A stretch of 64,000 nt of DNA from NCBI GenBank assembly GCA_038503035.1, contig JAVSML010024348.1:506206-570205 (forward strand). Direction: 5' to 3'. This DNA comes from Crocodylus rhombifer (taxonomy: Eukaryota; Chordata; Crocodylia; Crocodylidae). Each line of letters starts with the position of its first letter. Positions within the stretch are counted from its first letter, which is position 1. A program made the position numbers and the translations under genes. The notes beneath the pieces are model-generated. The model had not been told where the DNA came from, did not search any database, and saw nothing but the letters and a program-made list of their open reading frames with translations. Of this stretch, positions 27,201-42,200 are shown one piece after another.

Positions 27201-30200
27201 AGAATTTTAAAGCAATGTGTTAAAAATTACAGCTTTAAATTTAAAAAAAAAGTTGTGCGTGTGTGTACACATTTTGCACAACTTTCTGTCACGTTCTCAA
27301 CACAATTCGTAGCCATTTAATAAAGCATTAACATCAAATACTAGGGGCACACCAATAAAGATTTTCTTGGCCAATACTAATAGCCAATTATTAACCAGCC
27401 ATATCAGCTGATACTAATCTGATAACCGATTTACAGGAATGCAGCCAAGCAGCATGGAGAGCAGCTCCCTGCAGGTAAGTCTGTGGAGGGGAAGGGGCAT
27501 AGGAGAGGGAAAGGGCATGGGGGGTGCAGACTGGGGCCCCCACAGTGAGGGAGGGAGAGGCTGGAACTGGGGGTGCTGCCAGGACAGTGAATGGGACCTA
27601 AGACCAGGGCAGGGAGCGGGACAGAGCCGTGGGCGACTAGTCCAGGGGATCAGAATCCCAGCACTTAGAAATGATGGTGATGGAGGCACTTAAAATAAAG
27701 GTCGTCAAATAAGCTTCAGTTCAAGCGCTGCTGCCATTTTTAAAGTGTGGAGACACTTTTAACTGGAGCAGAGCTGAGTGGATGGATGCAGGCTGCCCAC
27801 TGTGGGCTCAGGGATCTCTGCTCTACTCTCTTTCCCTTAGCAGCCCCATGTTGGTTGCGTACCCCATCCACCTGGCATCAGGAGGCACAACTTGCTGCCC
27901 CCACTGCTCCCAGGTGGGCAGGGTACACGCGGCTGGTGTGGGCTCCTTAGGGAAAGGCAATAAAGTGGAGAGCCCCAAGCCCAGAGTCGGCAGCCCGCAT
28001 CTGCCCCGTGCACAAACCTGAGGGAGCACATGCCCCCACATGCCTCCCCTGGGAGGTACACACAGCAGTGGTGAGCCGCCCCCTGGTCACGCTGTCCGCG
28101 TCTCAGTCCTGCTCCCTGCCCCTGGTCCCAAACACTGCCCTGGCGAGTCAGTACCCCCAGCCCCTGCCCCACTCCCTCCCTCACCATGGGGGCCTCAATT
28201 TGCCCCCACACACACCCCTTCCTCTCCACAGACATAGGGTAATTCTCTCCATGCTGCCCAGCTGAATTCCTGGCCACATGCATGCAGCATTTGGGGGCCC
28301 CAGCTAGAAGGTATATTGCATTTACTGGTGACATTAATTGGCTACACAAGCCAAAAAAAAACAATCGATGCTAATCTTAAATTTCAGATTGACACTTTTA
28401 AATTTATAGGTGTTGATCTGATGTGCAACTGATATACTGGTGCATCTCTATCAAATACAAGCCAATCCTCACATCCAGGCACCAAAGTGGTGCACGTAAA
28501 ATCAGTGTCGGTGAAAAGATGCCAGAGTGATTGTTCTGGGGAAACACAGATTTTAGTGTAACCACAGCAGAGACACTGCATGGGCATCAAACTGCATAAG
28601 CTTCCCAACACTGCCCTTCCATTAAAGCTACCTATAGAAAGAAGGTCCTTTTAGATCCAAGGCCATTTTTGGGGGTATTAGATGAGACGAGTAATGAGCC
28701 CGTCAACCATGGCACTGATTTTAATAATATTAGACTGTCTAAGATGGGAAATGGTTTTAAAATCTAAATAAAATTTCACATGGACAACCAGACCAACAGC
28801 TGATCAAGACAACTTTTTTCACTATAGACTTGAGCTGAGTTTGAATCAATGACAGAAGACCATTCACTTTAATATCTTATATTTGGGGTTGGCAAACTTT
28901 TTAAGAGTAGCGGGCTGAAATAATGCAACTTGGTCCAAGTCATGCCAATGTTTCTGACTTGGCTTCCACTGCCATTGCTTCTCCCCACCACCAAATTAGT
29001 GCTAACGTGCATGTGACCTATCCACCATTGATCATTGCAGAAACTCCACTGAAATGCCTCACCACTGAAATGCTGCCAATATCCAGGCTTTGCAAGTCAA
29101 ATTAAATTGTTTGGTGGGCTGGATCTAGGCCTGTGGGCCATAGATTTCTGACCGTCTTACATTATCCTTTGAATGGCACTGTCAGCAGCCAAACAAGCAA
29201 AAAAAGGCCTGGGAGTGTTCCTAAGCATGCGGGTGACAGAGTTCTGCATACAACATGCGGGACATCTAGTAACTACATACATAACAGGATTTGTTCAAAC
29301 AACTGATCTATGCAGAATGAGTTCCTAAGAAACACTATACCACCACAAGGAGACCATTTAACCAGACCTTACTGCATAGAGTAATTTCTTCAACCAGATT
29401 ACTTTAATTAATCAAAAATAATCATCCTGGCCAACAGCTGAGGTGCACTGACAAAGCTGTGCAAAGACTTCAAATCCTGTATTTCTGGTATGATTAACTC
29501 AAACCAGCACTAATAGACCTGCAATTTCACAAGTACAGAATTCAGCTAAGCCTGTCTATCCAACTCCAGTAATAATGAAGTCTGTCTATTTCTGTACACC
29601 TCAATCATAATGCTGCCTGAAAGCCAGGCTGCCTCCTATGAGGGAGGTGTGCAGTCTTTGCGCAGCAAGTGACTCAGCAAACAACACCAGCAGCAATTAT
29701 CATTAGGCTAATGCTGAATCACAGATGCTCCCTCCAGGGGTATCATTTCCAGATGACATTAGTTGGATAGGACATAGTCAGTCACTGTGGAGGGCACCAG
29801 GGTTAAACATGAAAGTTGTTGTCCACCATGATACTAAAGTGACAGAAAATGTGGATTTATCCCACCAGCTGTCAAGTAGCATGGCCTTCCTTTTTGGTAA
29901 ATCAAGCTACCACAGCCTGCAGAATTCTAAACTGTGCTGCTAAGAGTACATCTCCATGGCACAATGCAATGGCGAGCAGAGAAACTCCAGCTAGTTCTGG
30001 CACCAAACTAAATTACAATGTCATTAGCAAAGTGCTCCACCCGGGCCCATGCACCCAGGTAGACTGCCATGCTAATACAGCAGTACTGCTTCTGGTACCT
30101 TAGCCAGATTTGCCCTTAGTCTACTCTTAGAGCTAGGACAGTTATCCCTCCATGACATGGCACCATGCCATGTAGATGCACCCTAAAGGTTTTAGAGTAA

Positions 30201-33200
30201 ACTAACCTAAGACAACAACTACAAAGCTTCCCAGGGAAGAATTTACAGTCCACTGCTGGAGTATAATATTTTGGCCTATTACACTAATTGTGACTATCAA
30301 TACTAATAATACCAGTGGCAGGTTTTCTAAAACTAAGCCATTACCTTTGCTTGCTTTTCAGTTCAAGGTCCGCTGCAGTTGCAACACTGTGTCGTGTGTC
30401 ACTGGAAGCTACAACCAGGTGTATAACAGCTTCAAGCTCAGGTACCTGCTCAGCTTCTATGAACTTGACTATCCCCAGCTTACACTGCTCAGCAACATAG
30501 AAGATAATATTAAAATTACGAACCAGAAAAGACACGCTCTATAAATCTCAAGGTTTACAGCTGAGATTTTTGTAAAGAAAAAAATTAAAACAACTTCTAC
30601 CTCCTCAGGATACACACCCCTCTTGGAAATTCATCTTTCCAGGTCTCAAAGGCTATAAGCAAACTTTGGGATGTGTCCTGGTACAGCTGATCTGCTTCAC
30701 TGGGCAACACAGACCTCACCTGTTGATCCACAGAGTTGGTCCCCCATTGCTCCAGAGGCTTCAGTGGCCTGATTCTGCAGGACAACTACAACTGAGGCAA
30801 CTTACTTGGGGCATGTGCATATGCAAACAGGGGAACCCAAAAGCGACCCTGGGTTTTCCTCATTTGCAGGAAGCGCACAAGTCAGGGAACAGCAGTGTAA
30901 TACACACACCCAAGAATTCCCAGGGCACACCTCTGCAAGCAGGGGAACCCAGGCAGGTGCTCCTGGGGCTTTGGGGGCCAATCCTGTGCACCCCAGGAAT
31001 ACCCCTGCAGGGGAATTCATAGCATGCACAGGATCAGGCACCTCAAGCCCCAGGAGTGCCTGCCCAAGGTATTAGAGTACAGGTAATTCTGGACTGTCCG
31101 TCCTATCCCACCATAAAGCAAACAGATGTCCACCACAAAAAACAGGCACAAATTTATACTGCCTGTTGTTGCAGCCATTATTTTCGACATTTGTGGCACA
31201 ACAAGGGGCATGGATGACTCTTTGTTTGGATTCTGTGTTGCCATAACTTTTTTAATGGCGGTACAAAGGCAACATCTGTTTTTAGCCTCAGAAACCTGTA
31301 CTAAAGTTGCTCAAGTTTCCTCTAAGACCAAGACACTTGGGCAAAGATAGGATTTAGCTGAATGTTTTCCAGCAAGTTCTGAAAATTGTTGACAGAACAA
31401 TAGTTGCAGCACTATAGCCCTGGGCCATTACTTATTTAAAAAACTTCACAATTATCAAGTGCATCTTTGGAAGTAAAATGCATACAGACAGTGACAAAGA
31501 TCTCAGACAATGTTCTTTATATACAATCTGGGTAAGACATCTTTTTTAAAACCAATTCTGCATTTTCTTCCACCCTTGCTTTCACTGTAACATAGGTGGC
31601 TTGGCTACCCTTAAGTCATTTCATTGCAACTGAAATGTTATACTCCTGTACTGGTTAAGCAATTTGCAGTACCTGTTCCAGCTGTTCAGGTGTCCATGGG
31701 CTATCTCCAATTACTCGTTTGGCTGCATAAAAGCTCATCCCTGGAGGAGGTTGAGGAATCCCAGAACCTCCAGTGCTACTTGATGAAGAGCCCTGTGCTG
31801 ATGGCACATTTTGCCGACTCTGGGATTCATTCAATACATATCTAAAGGGAAAGAAAGGAACTTGACTAGATTTACAAAATCAGCCTGTCAAATGAAGTGG
31901 GGTGTTTATAAAGAGGAAGTGGAGTAAGCCAAATAAATACAACTCTGCACAATTTTCAATTTTGTTTTAACACATCTTTAACACAGCAGAGTATCACTAT
32001 TTACTAGGGCTATGTGAAATTTCAGCAGTTGTTTTGTTTTGGATGTGTTTTGGCCCATCTCAGTGCTCAAAACACCAAATCCAAAACTAAAACGGAAGCC
32101 CCCAAAACATCTCCGAAACAAAATGGAACCATCCAAAACGTTCTGGATGTTTTGGAGGCACCCCTCCAGAAGAGTCCAGCACAACCCCACAGCTCTCCTT
32201 TTAAGGTGCTGGGGCCAGGCAGGGCAGCAGTGGGGGATTCCCCTGCAGCTCCCCCCGCTAGGGAAGAAGCAGACACAGCCAGAGGAGCCATGGGAGAAGC
32301 CCCCATAGCTGCTTTGCCCAACCCCAGCTTCCTGGCACTTAAAAACAAACAAACAAAAAGCTCCACACTCATCAGCTGCAGCAACAATGATCAGGGCCTC
32401 TGAGGGCTCATGGCAGAGCGCTGCCACACAGCACGGTGCAGTGTGGGGTAGCAGGGATTGCCTGGTAACCACACGGCAGCTGCCCCATGGTGCAGGTGCA
32501 GTGCACCTTGGCGGGGCACTGTCTGGAGGCTGGGGTCATGGGCTGAGTGGTGCCAGGCTTCAGCTAACTGCTGGAGCCACCCCAGCTCCCAGACAGCATA
32601 CAGCACCCTGCTGAGCCACACTGCACCCACACCATGGGGCAGTTGCTGCATGGGTGCCAGGCTGGAGGGGCAATTCCTGATGTCCCCCACTGCATGAGGG
32701 GGCTCTGTCACGAGACCTCAGAGACCCTGATCACCGCTGCCAGAGCCAATGAATGCGGGCTTTTTAAGTTCTGGGAGGCTGGGGCCCTGGTGGGGGATGG
32801 GGCTCGGCAGGACAGCATGGGGACTTCTCCCATGGCTCCCCCCACCTGAGGAGAAGCAGGTACAACTGGAGGAACCACAGGAAAACCTGCAGCTGGGCAG
32901 CCCGCCTCTCCCCGACCGAGCCGAATCAGCATCAAAACTCTGAAACAGATTTGATGGAATTGAAACAGAACACTGATCCAAAACACCAAAATGAATCACT
33001 ATCCTTCAAAACGGCCAAATCCAAAACAAAACATAGCCTTTTCACGCAGCTCTACTATGTACATCAGTGAGCTTGACATCCAATGCAAGTCCTGGCCAAA
33101 TACTGTATTCCAAAATTAACTGGAGCCTATACATTTCTTCTCTTAGGGAAAAATCCATATATGTAGTTGGCCCCATGCCCAAGGAGTTTGACACCCATGT

Positions 33201-36200
33201 TCTAGCTTCTTCTACACAATCAGCATGAGGGCCACAGAGGCAACAAACATTCTCAGCAGTGCAGACAAATGTTTGCCCCCCCCCACTCTAAAGTGTTTTC
33301 CAGTGCAGACAGAGATTAAACATCTATTTGGATGTTGCAATGTTAAGCCCTTCTGTGAACTAGAATCTTCCAGAAGCTAGCCCACACTAAAATTTAAGGA
33401 GACAAATATCGTGCAGCTATGCAACAGACTACTGGGCTGAGAGTTCAGATTCAATCCTCAGCTCAGCAAATGCAGTTCTAGCAGAAGTACAGAGTATCAC
33501 AAACAGGACATCTTAGGTTAAGAAACGCTCTCTTTCAGTTGCCTTAAGTGAAACATCCAAAAAACCCTGAAAATTTTGGCCAGATCTCTTTGGATGGGAT
33601 TTTCAAAAACAGCACAGTGCATTAGGAACAAGAATCTTACTGAAACATAAAAGAATTTTCTCTCCTAACTCATATAGGTGGATATTCAGTGACTCTCATG
33701 AAAAGAAAGAACAAAAGCTTTGCTTTTACAATAATTTCCTTAAAAATGAATGCTTCCTGAACAAAAAATATTTGCCAAACACACAAACTAGACAATGGGA
33801 AGTGGCGTATGAAATCTCTGCACACAGAGGAAGGAGAAGAGCAGGGATCAATAAATCCCAACTACACTGTACATAATTACTGCGCACAAACTTGCTCTTT
33901 AAGTTGATGCTCACACCAGTACAAGCCATTAATCAAGATTACACCATCTCCCTTGTCACTAAGTCACCAATCCCTTGAAATTTGAGATTTAAGTGTGCAG
34001 TAACACTGAAGGGAAATTGAGAGTGCTCAGGACTGCAGGACTGAGCACAGAAAGGAGAGACGGAGGGGGAGTTATACACAGATTGATGTTTAGTCTATTT
34101 AAAAACTTTTGCACTTACAAAAAAAACAACACGTGTAAGGGCTTGGTTGTGAACCCAATAGAACTCACTGGGTGTTTTGCAAGGCCCAGATTCAATAAAA
34201 CATTAAAGCACATACTCAAATGTTTTGCTGAATAGGGATGGTATTACTCACATGCTTAAATTAGGTACCTTGTGCTGAATCAGGGCCTGACTTCATTTGG
34301 ATCAGGAGATAAAGGGGCGTGCTTTTAAAACATCTTCTTGGGTACACTTAGAAACATATATCATATACAAAGAACTCTGAGCACTGCACAGTTAAGGTGA
34401 AATTGCCCCTTACTTACCCATAAGGCATAAGGAGAACATCCAACATAAAGTCCAAAAGCAGCTGTACAGTCTTTGGTTTTTCAGCAAGATTAAATGGGGA
34501 AGCTGCTTTCAGTGGTTCAACAGGGTATTTCATGTGAAAAAGGGTTGGTATTAGAAGATGCATTAGGCTGAAAAACAATTATATTTACTGCAACTATTTA
34601 CAAACAACATACTTTGATTCTTAACATTAAGCAAATAAACTGTGTAACAGATTTTCCAAGATCCTTCGATTTTAAAAATCTCTTTCACTCTTTCCATATT
34701 TCATACTCTGGCAGCTTTTTGATACCCACTATGCCCCACTGATGGAGGCGCTCAACAAATTCAGAATGGGTTTTAACAAAATCCAAGGAAATAAGTTCAT
34801 TATTCACGTCAACATACTTACAAATATTACCACTTCGTACTTGCATGGAAAAAAGCCACGCACATATACACACACTTCAGAAATTAAGACTACAGTCGAG
34901 GAGGGTCTTGTGCAAAACATTATTTTTCACTAAAAATACAGGGTGTCAGCATCCTTGAAGTCCAATTAAAATGGTACTTCAGAGGCAAACTTAGTAAGTA
35001 CACATACATCATGTATGATGCAGACAGAATAGATCCAGTTCTCTAAAAGGTCTCAGAAACCAGAGGATTCAATTTAGAAACCTGGGGTAAAACCATGGCT
35101 CAAGTGAAATCAGAGGGTATTTAGGCACCAGGATTTTACCCAGGCCATGATGCTCACTTACAATAAGACCAACTTATACCATTCTAGTAGTGAAAAGGAA
35201 TGTTCAAGAGAGGAAAGGTGCAATTTCTACTAGTTTTAAGGCTCTGTTCCACTGACAAAACAGTGTAACAGCTTCAGTGTAAACGAGAATCAGACTCATG
35301 GATGAGGGGTGAGATTTACAGAAATGCTTGGCATGCCAGAGCTTCCACGTGTGCCTGTTTGTTACTTTGTGACTAGGGATTTCAGACATCTCCACTATCT
35401 GGGGTGGAACTTTAATGTGGCCTGATTCTCTGAGGTTGGTGCACAGCACTTCTTAAATCAGAGCCCTTCAAATTGGGAACCCAAATCACCAGCTGCTTAC
35501 AAAAAATTAGGTGCATTTTTATTCCAGACCCATCTGGAGATGCTCATCAGGTTCTATTGTATGAGACTAACATACAAAATGTGGGTTAACTAGTGGTCAA
35601 GCAGTAAAAGCTGGACTGTAATATCTATTACCTAGAAAGATTTGCACACTAGGTAATCACGTGACCCTCCAGAAAACTGCACTTTATTTAGCTGTAATGA
35701 CTTAAAGAGCCTTTATACCTAGCTCAAGAAACAATACCTGTCTTGTTGTGGTTGAGGTTTCCCTTCCATTGCAGTGAGCAGGGTAGGAGCCAATTCACAT
35801 TGTTTTTCCACAGGTAAACGAGGGTAACCCATCTTCACATAAATTATAGTAAAATTCTGCAAGGATAAAAGAAATCAATATGCCTAATATAAAAATTGTG
35901 ATTCTTTTGCAAACTATTTCTGTCTGGTATTTTTATGAATTAGCTGCATGTAGCAAATTAGATTCTGAAAGACCATTATCACCACCAGTGACAGTTTCCA
36001 CTGCCAAGATCAACAGCACCTACACAGAATAAGTTCAAGAACTGCTTTCCTTACTCATAGCGGACTTAAATGGGAGTTTTGCATGAGCAAGAAATTCCCA
36101 GTTATAAGTCTCTCAGCCTCCCGTTTCTGAAAGAAGTGAACATGAATTACTGGACAGACATGCAGGTGAGCAGTATAGGCAAGAGGCTCTTTACAGTATT

Positions 36201-39200
36201 GGCTGATTTTTCTAGTTAAAAACTACAAATGGGTCATGGGACAGGAGAGCATAGGGGATCACTCTTTTCACTGCTGAGGTGGTGGATCAAATCTATCTCA
36301 GATTCAGTGTGATGGCAATTTGCTGACTGTTCCATGGCATGGTTAAAGAAGTATGTGAGGATCAATTCAGTTCACATTGCACAGGTGTCCAGATAGCAAA
36401 ACTACTGCTACCACTGGCAGGCTTGGCAGCCTCAACCAAGTCACTAAAGACTAAATACTCAGGGACTTTACCTCAAGAACCCAAACATGATCTCTCCAAG
36501 TCACAGTCCAAGTATAACAGCAAGGTAATTGAGAGAAAGTACTCATGTTCTGCAGGTCAGGATGTTTGCTGGTTTGTATGAACAGGATTTTGAATCCTGA
36601 ACAAGGTATGCCAAAACACAGAACTAGGATCAATAAAACATGACTGAAAATTTAGCCCAGATATACAAGAAGTGTTTTAAGGCCCTATTACACATCAATT
36701 GCTGTCCAATGGAAATATCTATTTTGGACTTATATTACTGCAATCTATTGAATTAACCATGGTAATGCTAAATTACTATAGATCTTCCGAAATAGTTAAA
36801 AATACCTCTCCAACTTGCATGAACAATCATGTCAGAGAGAGAAAATTTTCAAAATTAGCCATTCTGAAGTTAAAGGGCATTCTGAACTGAATAGTCATGT
36901 TTAACACAAATATTCACTACTGAAATATAAACAGTTTTTTTTAAGAGATAGCATTTGTAAAAATTTCATTAAGCCAACTTCATTATAGTGAGAAACAAGC
37001 ATACAAGCACATACAATGTTTCCTGTTTTTAGCCCTTGATTTGGATGATCAGTTACTTCGAGCACTCCAGCTAAAGTTAATTCTACTTAATGACAGTTTA
37101 AGAGTCTGAACATTTCCACCTCTGCACTGGGGTGGCAGCAGAATGAGGAGAGGTAGAAGACAGGCCTTTTCTAACATTCAAGGAAATTGATATGAATATT
37201 TACAGTCCATATACAACAGTTCAATTGTCTCTGCTAGTTTCATAAAATGGTTAGGTGGTGGGATTTTTTTTTTTTTTTGGGGGGGGGGGGGGGAGGAGGG
37301 GAGTTATATATTCTTTAAAAACATACCAAATGTATTAAACTTCCGGACACATAAAATAGAGGACAATATTGTATCTTTCCTACTCTGTCTCATCTATTTA
37401 AAATCTGAAGCTGAAAACACATGAACATTCTGCTCCCATGTCCACTGACAAACACATGTCTACAATTTAAGGCCCTGACCTTGCAAGCACCTATACACTT
37501 CAGCATTTCACAAGCTGTTAGCTAATATTCCTGGAAGGCTGATACTTACTGTGACAAAGGAAACTGCAGCAGGATCTTGATATTGAACTAGTAAAGTCTC
37601 TACTGGAAGTTGGATTTTTGGACGACTTTTGATACGTTTATTCAGGTGAACCAGCAGCTCCATGACCTGAGGGAGGGGGAAAAAAACCCACTGAATTCTT
37701 GGATTTAGGTTCAGATATCCCCCCACAATACAAAATTGTCCATTAAATACAGAACCAGCCTCAGCTTTCTGTGCTTCACCACTCCCAAATCTCTGAGACG
37801 ATGACAGATATGACTTATCTTATTATTCAATAACTATGGAAAACCAGTTGGTGGTCTCAAGACATTTGCTGGTAGGCACACTGTAACTTGGATTAAAGGT
37901 GCTTGATAGGCTGACCACTGATTTAAAAAAAGAGATGGGTCTACAGCCTGATCTTGTATTGTTTATATTCCAAAGCACAGAATATTTATCTATTTATACA
38001 TGGTTCACCCTAGCAAACATTCTCTACTTGGTTTACCTAAATTTCTTTCTTTTTGTCACCAAGACTCTGGGGGCTGCAGGGGGCGCTCTGGTGTGGTGCC
38101 AGAGGACTGGAAGAGGGTCAACGTGGTTCTCATCTTCAAAAAAGGGAGGAAGGAGGACCCAGAAAACTATAGGCCAGTTAGTCTTACCTCGACCGTGGGT
38201 AAGCTTTTCGAGAGAATTATCCTGGCACATGTCCACGAGGGGCCAGCAGGGGAGGTTATGCTTAGGGGCAACCAACACAGGTTCATTAGAGGCAGGTCCT
38301 GTCAGACCAACCTGGTGACATTCTATGACCAGGTCACCAAATCCTGAGATGCAGGGGTAGCAGTGGACGTAGTCTTTCTGGACTTTCAGAAGGCCTTCAA
38401 CACTGTCTGTCACCCCATTCTCATTAAAAAACTGGGGGACTGTGGTGTTGACACCTACAGTCAAATGGGTCGCTAACTGGCTGGAGGGCGGCACCCAGAG
38501 CGTGGTGGTGGATGGGTCATTCTCGACCTGGAGGGATGTGGGCAGTGGGGTCTCCCACAGGGCTCGGTCCTCGGGCCTGCACTGTTCAACATCTTCATCA
38601 GTGACTTGGACAAGGGGGTAAAAAGCACCCTGTTCAAATTTGCTGATGACACTAAGATGAGAGGGGAAGTGGGCACACTAGATGGGAGGAATAGGCTGCA
38701 ATCAGACCTAGACAGGTTACAGGGGTGGGCAGATGAGAACAGCATGCGATTCAACACTGACACGTGCAAGGTGCTGCACCTGGGGAGGAAGAACCAGCAC
38801 CATACCTACAGGCTGGGGAACTCCCTTCTTGTCAGTGCAGAGGCAGAAAAGGATCTCGGAGTCACCACTGATGCTAAGATGAACACGGGCCAGCCGTGTA
38901 GGGATGCAGTCAGGAAGGCCAACTGTACCTTGTCATGCATCCACAGATGCATCTCAAGCAGGTCCAAGGAGGTGATACTCCCCCTCTATGCAGCACTGCT
39001 CAGGCCGCAGCTGGAGTACCAGTTCTGGGCGCCACACTTCAAGAGGGATGTGGACAAGATGGAGAGGGTCCAGAGGAGGGCCACTCGCATGATCAGGGGG
39101 CAGCAGGGCAGGCCATACGAGGAGAGGTTAAGGGACCTGAACCTGTTCAGCCTCCACAAGAGAAGGCTGAGGAGGAATCTAGTGGCCTGTTACAAACTAG

Positions 39201-42200
39201 TCAGGGGGGACGAGCAGGCACTGGGGAGTCCCTGTTCCCCCGAGCACTACCAGGAGTGACTAAAAATAACGGTCACAAGCTGGCAGAGGGTAGATTCAGA
39301 CTAGACATCAGGAGGCGCTACTTCACTGTCAGGGCAGCTAGGATCTGGAACCAACTTCCAAGCGAAGTTGAAGCGAAGTTCTAGTGGCTCCTACCCTGGG
39401 GGGTCTTTAAGACAAGCTGGGGTCGTTTGACCCCAGTACTTTTTCCTGCCAAGGCAGGGGGTCAGACTTGATGATCTGCTCAGGTCCCTTCCAACCCTAC
39501 AAACTATGAAACTATAGGCCAAGGAAGTGTCACTTAGATGAGATTCATGCCCTTGTAAAAATTACAGTGGAGCGTTTATCTCCTTTATCATTATGTAATA
39601 CTGTTTGCCATCATCTTGTTTTATTTCCACCTTGGTTTATGGTTTTCACTGTCAAGGCTGCTTTGTTTTTACAACTTAACACAAATAGATCCATCACAGC
39701 AAAACTACATTTATTACATCAGTCATTATTACGAATATTTTTAACCTTAAACTATAATATACTATACCTGGATTATTTTAAGGCATTCTCATCGATCTAC
39801 TTTTACCCTTTTACTCTGTTTAATTTGAATCCTACACCTGGTTTAGCTAGACATGTTAACTGCTTTCTTAATGTTGCTAACCAGGTGAATTGTAAGGCTT
39901 ATAAAGGTTCCTCCTGTGGTTATTCAAACAGGTTTTGGGTTCAGCCATGTTTCTTCAGCTTGGCCAAGACCCCTTGAAAATGGGCAAGGCTAGCAACAAA
40001 TACATCCACATTACAAAACCCAAAACTATAAACAGAACCCTTGTTCAAAGCACTAACAGAGGTACCAAAGAAAGAATGGAAGTGGAGAGTGGACTACTCG
40101 ATCAGTGACTTTCAATTAGGGTGATATGGCATCCTTGTGAGTCATGAGATTTTTAAAAGGTGTAACAGTACTAGCACTATTCAGTGGGAATATAACTATG
40201 CACCATTCACAAGATAAACCCAGAAACTCCCAAATAGGAATCCATAGGGTCCAAGTTCCTTGCAACGGAAGGATTGCTCTATTATTTTTCCATAGTCAGA
40301 AATAAATGAATGAAAGCTAAGAGCTCACATTTTTGGAGGGTACCTTGCATCTAACAAAGTGAAGTACAAATGACTGTTGTACCTCAAAGATCAAATATTC
40401 AACAAGGACAAGTGCAGAGTGCTGCACCTGGGGAGAGGAAACCAGCATTATGGTTATAAGTTAGGGGCTGACCCTCTCAGCAGCACAGAGGCAGAGAGGG
40501 ATCTTGGAGTCGTGATCGACTCCAGGATGAATATGAGTTGCCAGCGCGACGAAGCAATAGGCAGAGCCAACTGTACCCTGTCATGCATCAACAGGGGGCA
40601 TCACTAACAGGTCCAGAGAGGTCTTGCTCCCTCTCTATGCGGCGCTGGTCAGGCTGCAGCTCAAGTACTGTGTCCAGTTCTGGGCGCCACACTTCAAGAA
40701 GGACGTGGGGAACCTGGAGAGGGTCCAGAGGAGGGCCACTCCTATGGTTGAGGGCCTCCGTGGCCAGCCCTATGAGGAGAGGCTGAGGGACCTGAATCTC
40801 TTCAGTCTCCGCAAGAGGAGACTGACGGGGGATCTTGTGGCTGCCTACAACCTTATCAGGGGCCACCAGCAGGGACTCGGGGAAAGTGTGTTCACCAGGG
40901 CCCCCCTTGGAGTCACTAGGAACAATGGCCACAAGCTGTCGGCCAATAGCTCCAATAAAAATGGAAAGTGTTTCAGAACTGGGAAGTCCCCATTGAGAAT
41001 ACCTAGTTCACAGCAATGCCTTAATGATTACACCTAGGCACTGTAAGATAGTCTGGCAGGAGATCACAACCTTCAGGGTTTTGAACAGGTAGTACAGAGG
41101 AAGCACTCAGAAGGGGATAAAGTGGCTACAAAATATTCCAGTGCACTGTAAATTGTCTCATTTTGATGTGAAACATTCTTTGTCTTTTCTCTCAGTGGCT
41201 TGGGACTTTTCATCAGTGCTGGATTTTTGCTATTACCAACTGGAGTAAGCCTGTAGCAATAATGTGCAGCTTAGTAGCAATGCATACTTTCCAACGTTTC
41301 ACTGTTGGAATAGAATCATAGAATCAATGAGTTGGAGGGGACCTAGACAGATCATCGAGTCTGACCCCCTGCCATGGGCAGGAAGGAGCACTGGGGGTGA
41401 CAGGGGTCTAAGACCCCAGCCAGGTACCTATCCAGTCTCCTCTTGAAGATCTCCAGGGAAGGTGAGAGCACCACCTCTCTAGGAAGCCTATTCCAGGCTC
41501 TGGCCACCCTTACAGTGAAGTAGTTCTTCCTAATATCTAACCTAAACCTATCTCCCTCAGCTTGTGGCCATTGTTCCTGGTGACTCCAAGGGGGGCCCTG
41601 GTGAACACACTTTCCCCGAGTCCCTGCTGCTGGCCCCTGATAAGGTTGTAGGCAGCCACGGGATCCCCCTTCAGTCTCTTCTCACAGAGACTGAAGAGAT
41701 TCAGGTCCCTCAGCCTCTCCTCATAGGGCTGGCCACAGAGGCCCTCCTCTGGACCCTCTCCAGGTTCTCCACGTCCTTCTTGAAGTGTGGTGCCCAGAAC
41801 TTGACACACTACTCCAGCTGTGGCCTGACCAGTGCCACATAGAGGGGGAGCAAGACTTCTCTGGATCTGTTAGTGATGCCCCTGTTGATGCATGACAGGG
41901 TGCAAAACCTATCTTCTCATTTAGACTTACTGTGGGAGTGAGTCACATGGGAGGGTCTGTGTTGGGGATTTTAAGCTGGCATTCAGTCAGTTTGGAAACT
42001 GAAATGGTTGTAACTTTAGATGCTAAATCAAAACTTGCACTATACACGGTAGTGCTCCTTTTATCCCGGCTCCTGAGAGAAGTTAAAGTCAGCACATGAT
42101 GGGATCTGATGCAGGATCCCAACACTTACACTTCCTGCCATGCCACCCGTGTATGACAGTAGGGACAATTGTATCCTGCATCAGATGCCATTGTGCTTGA

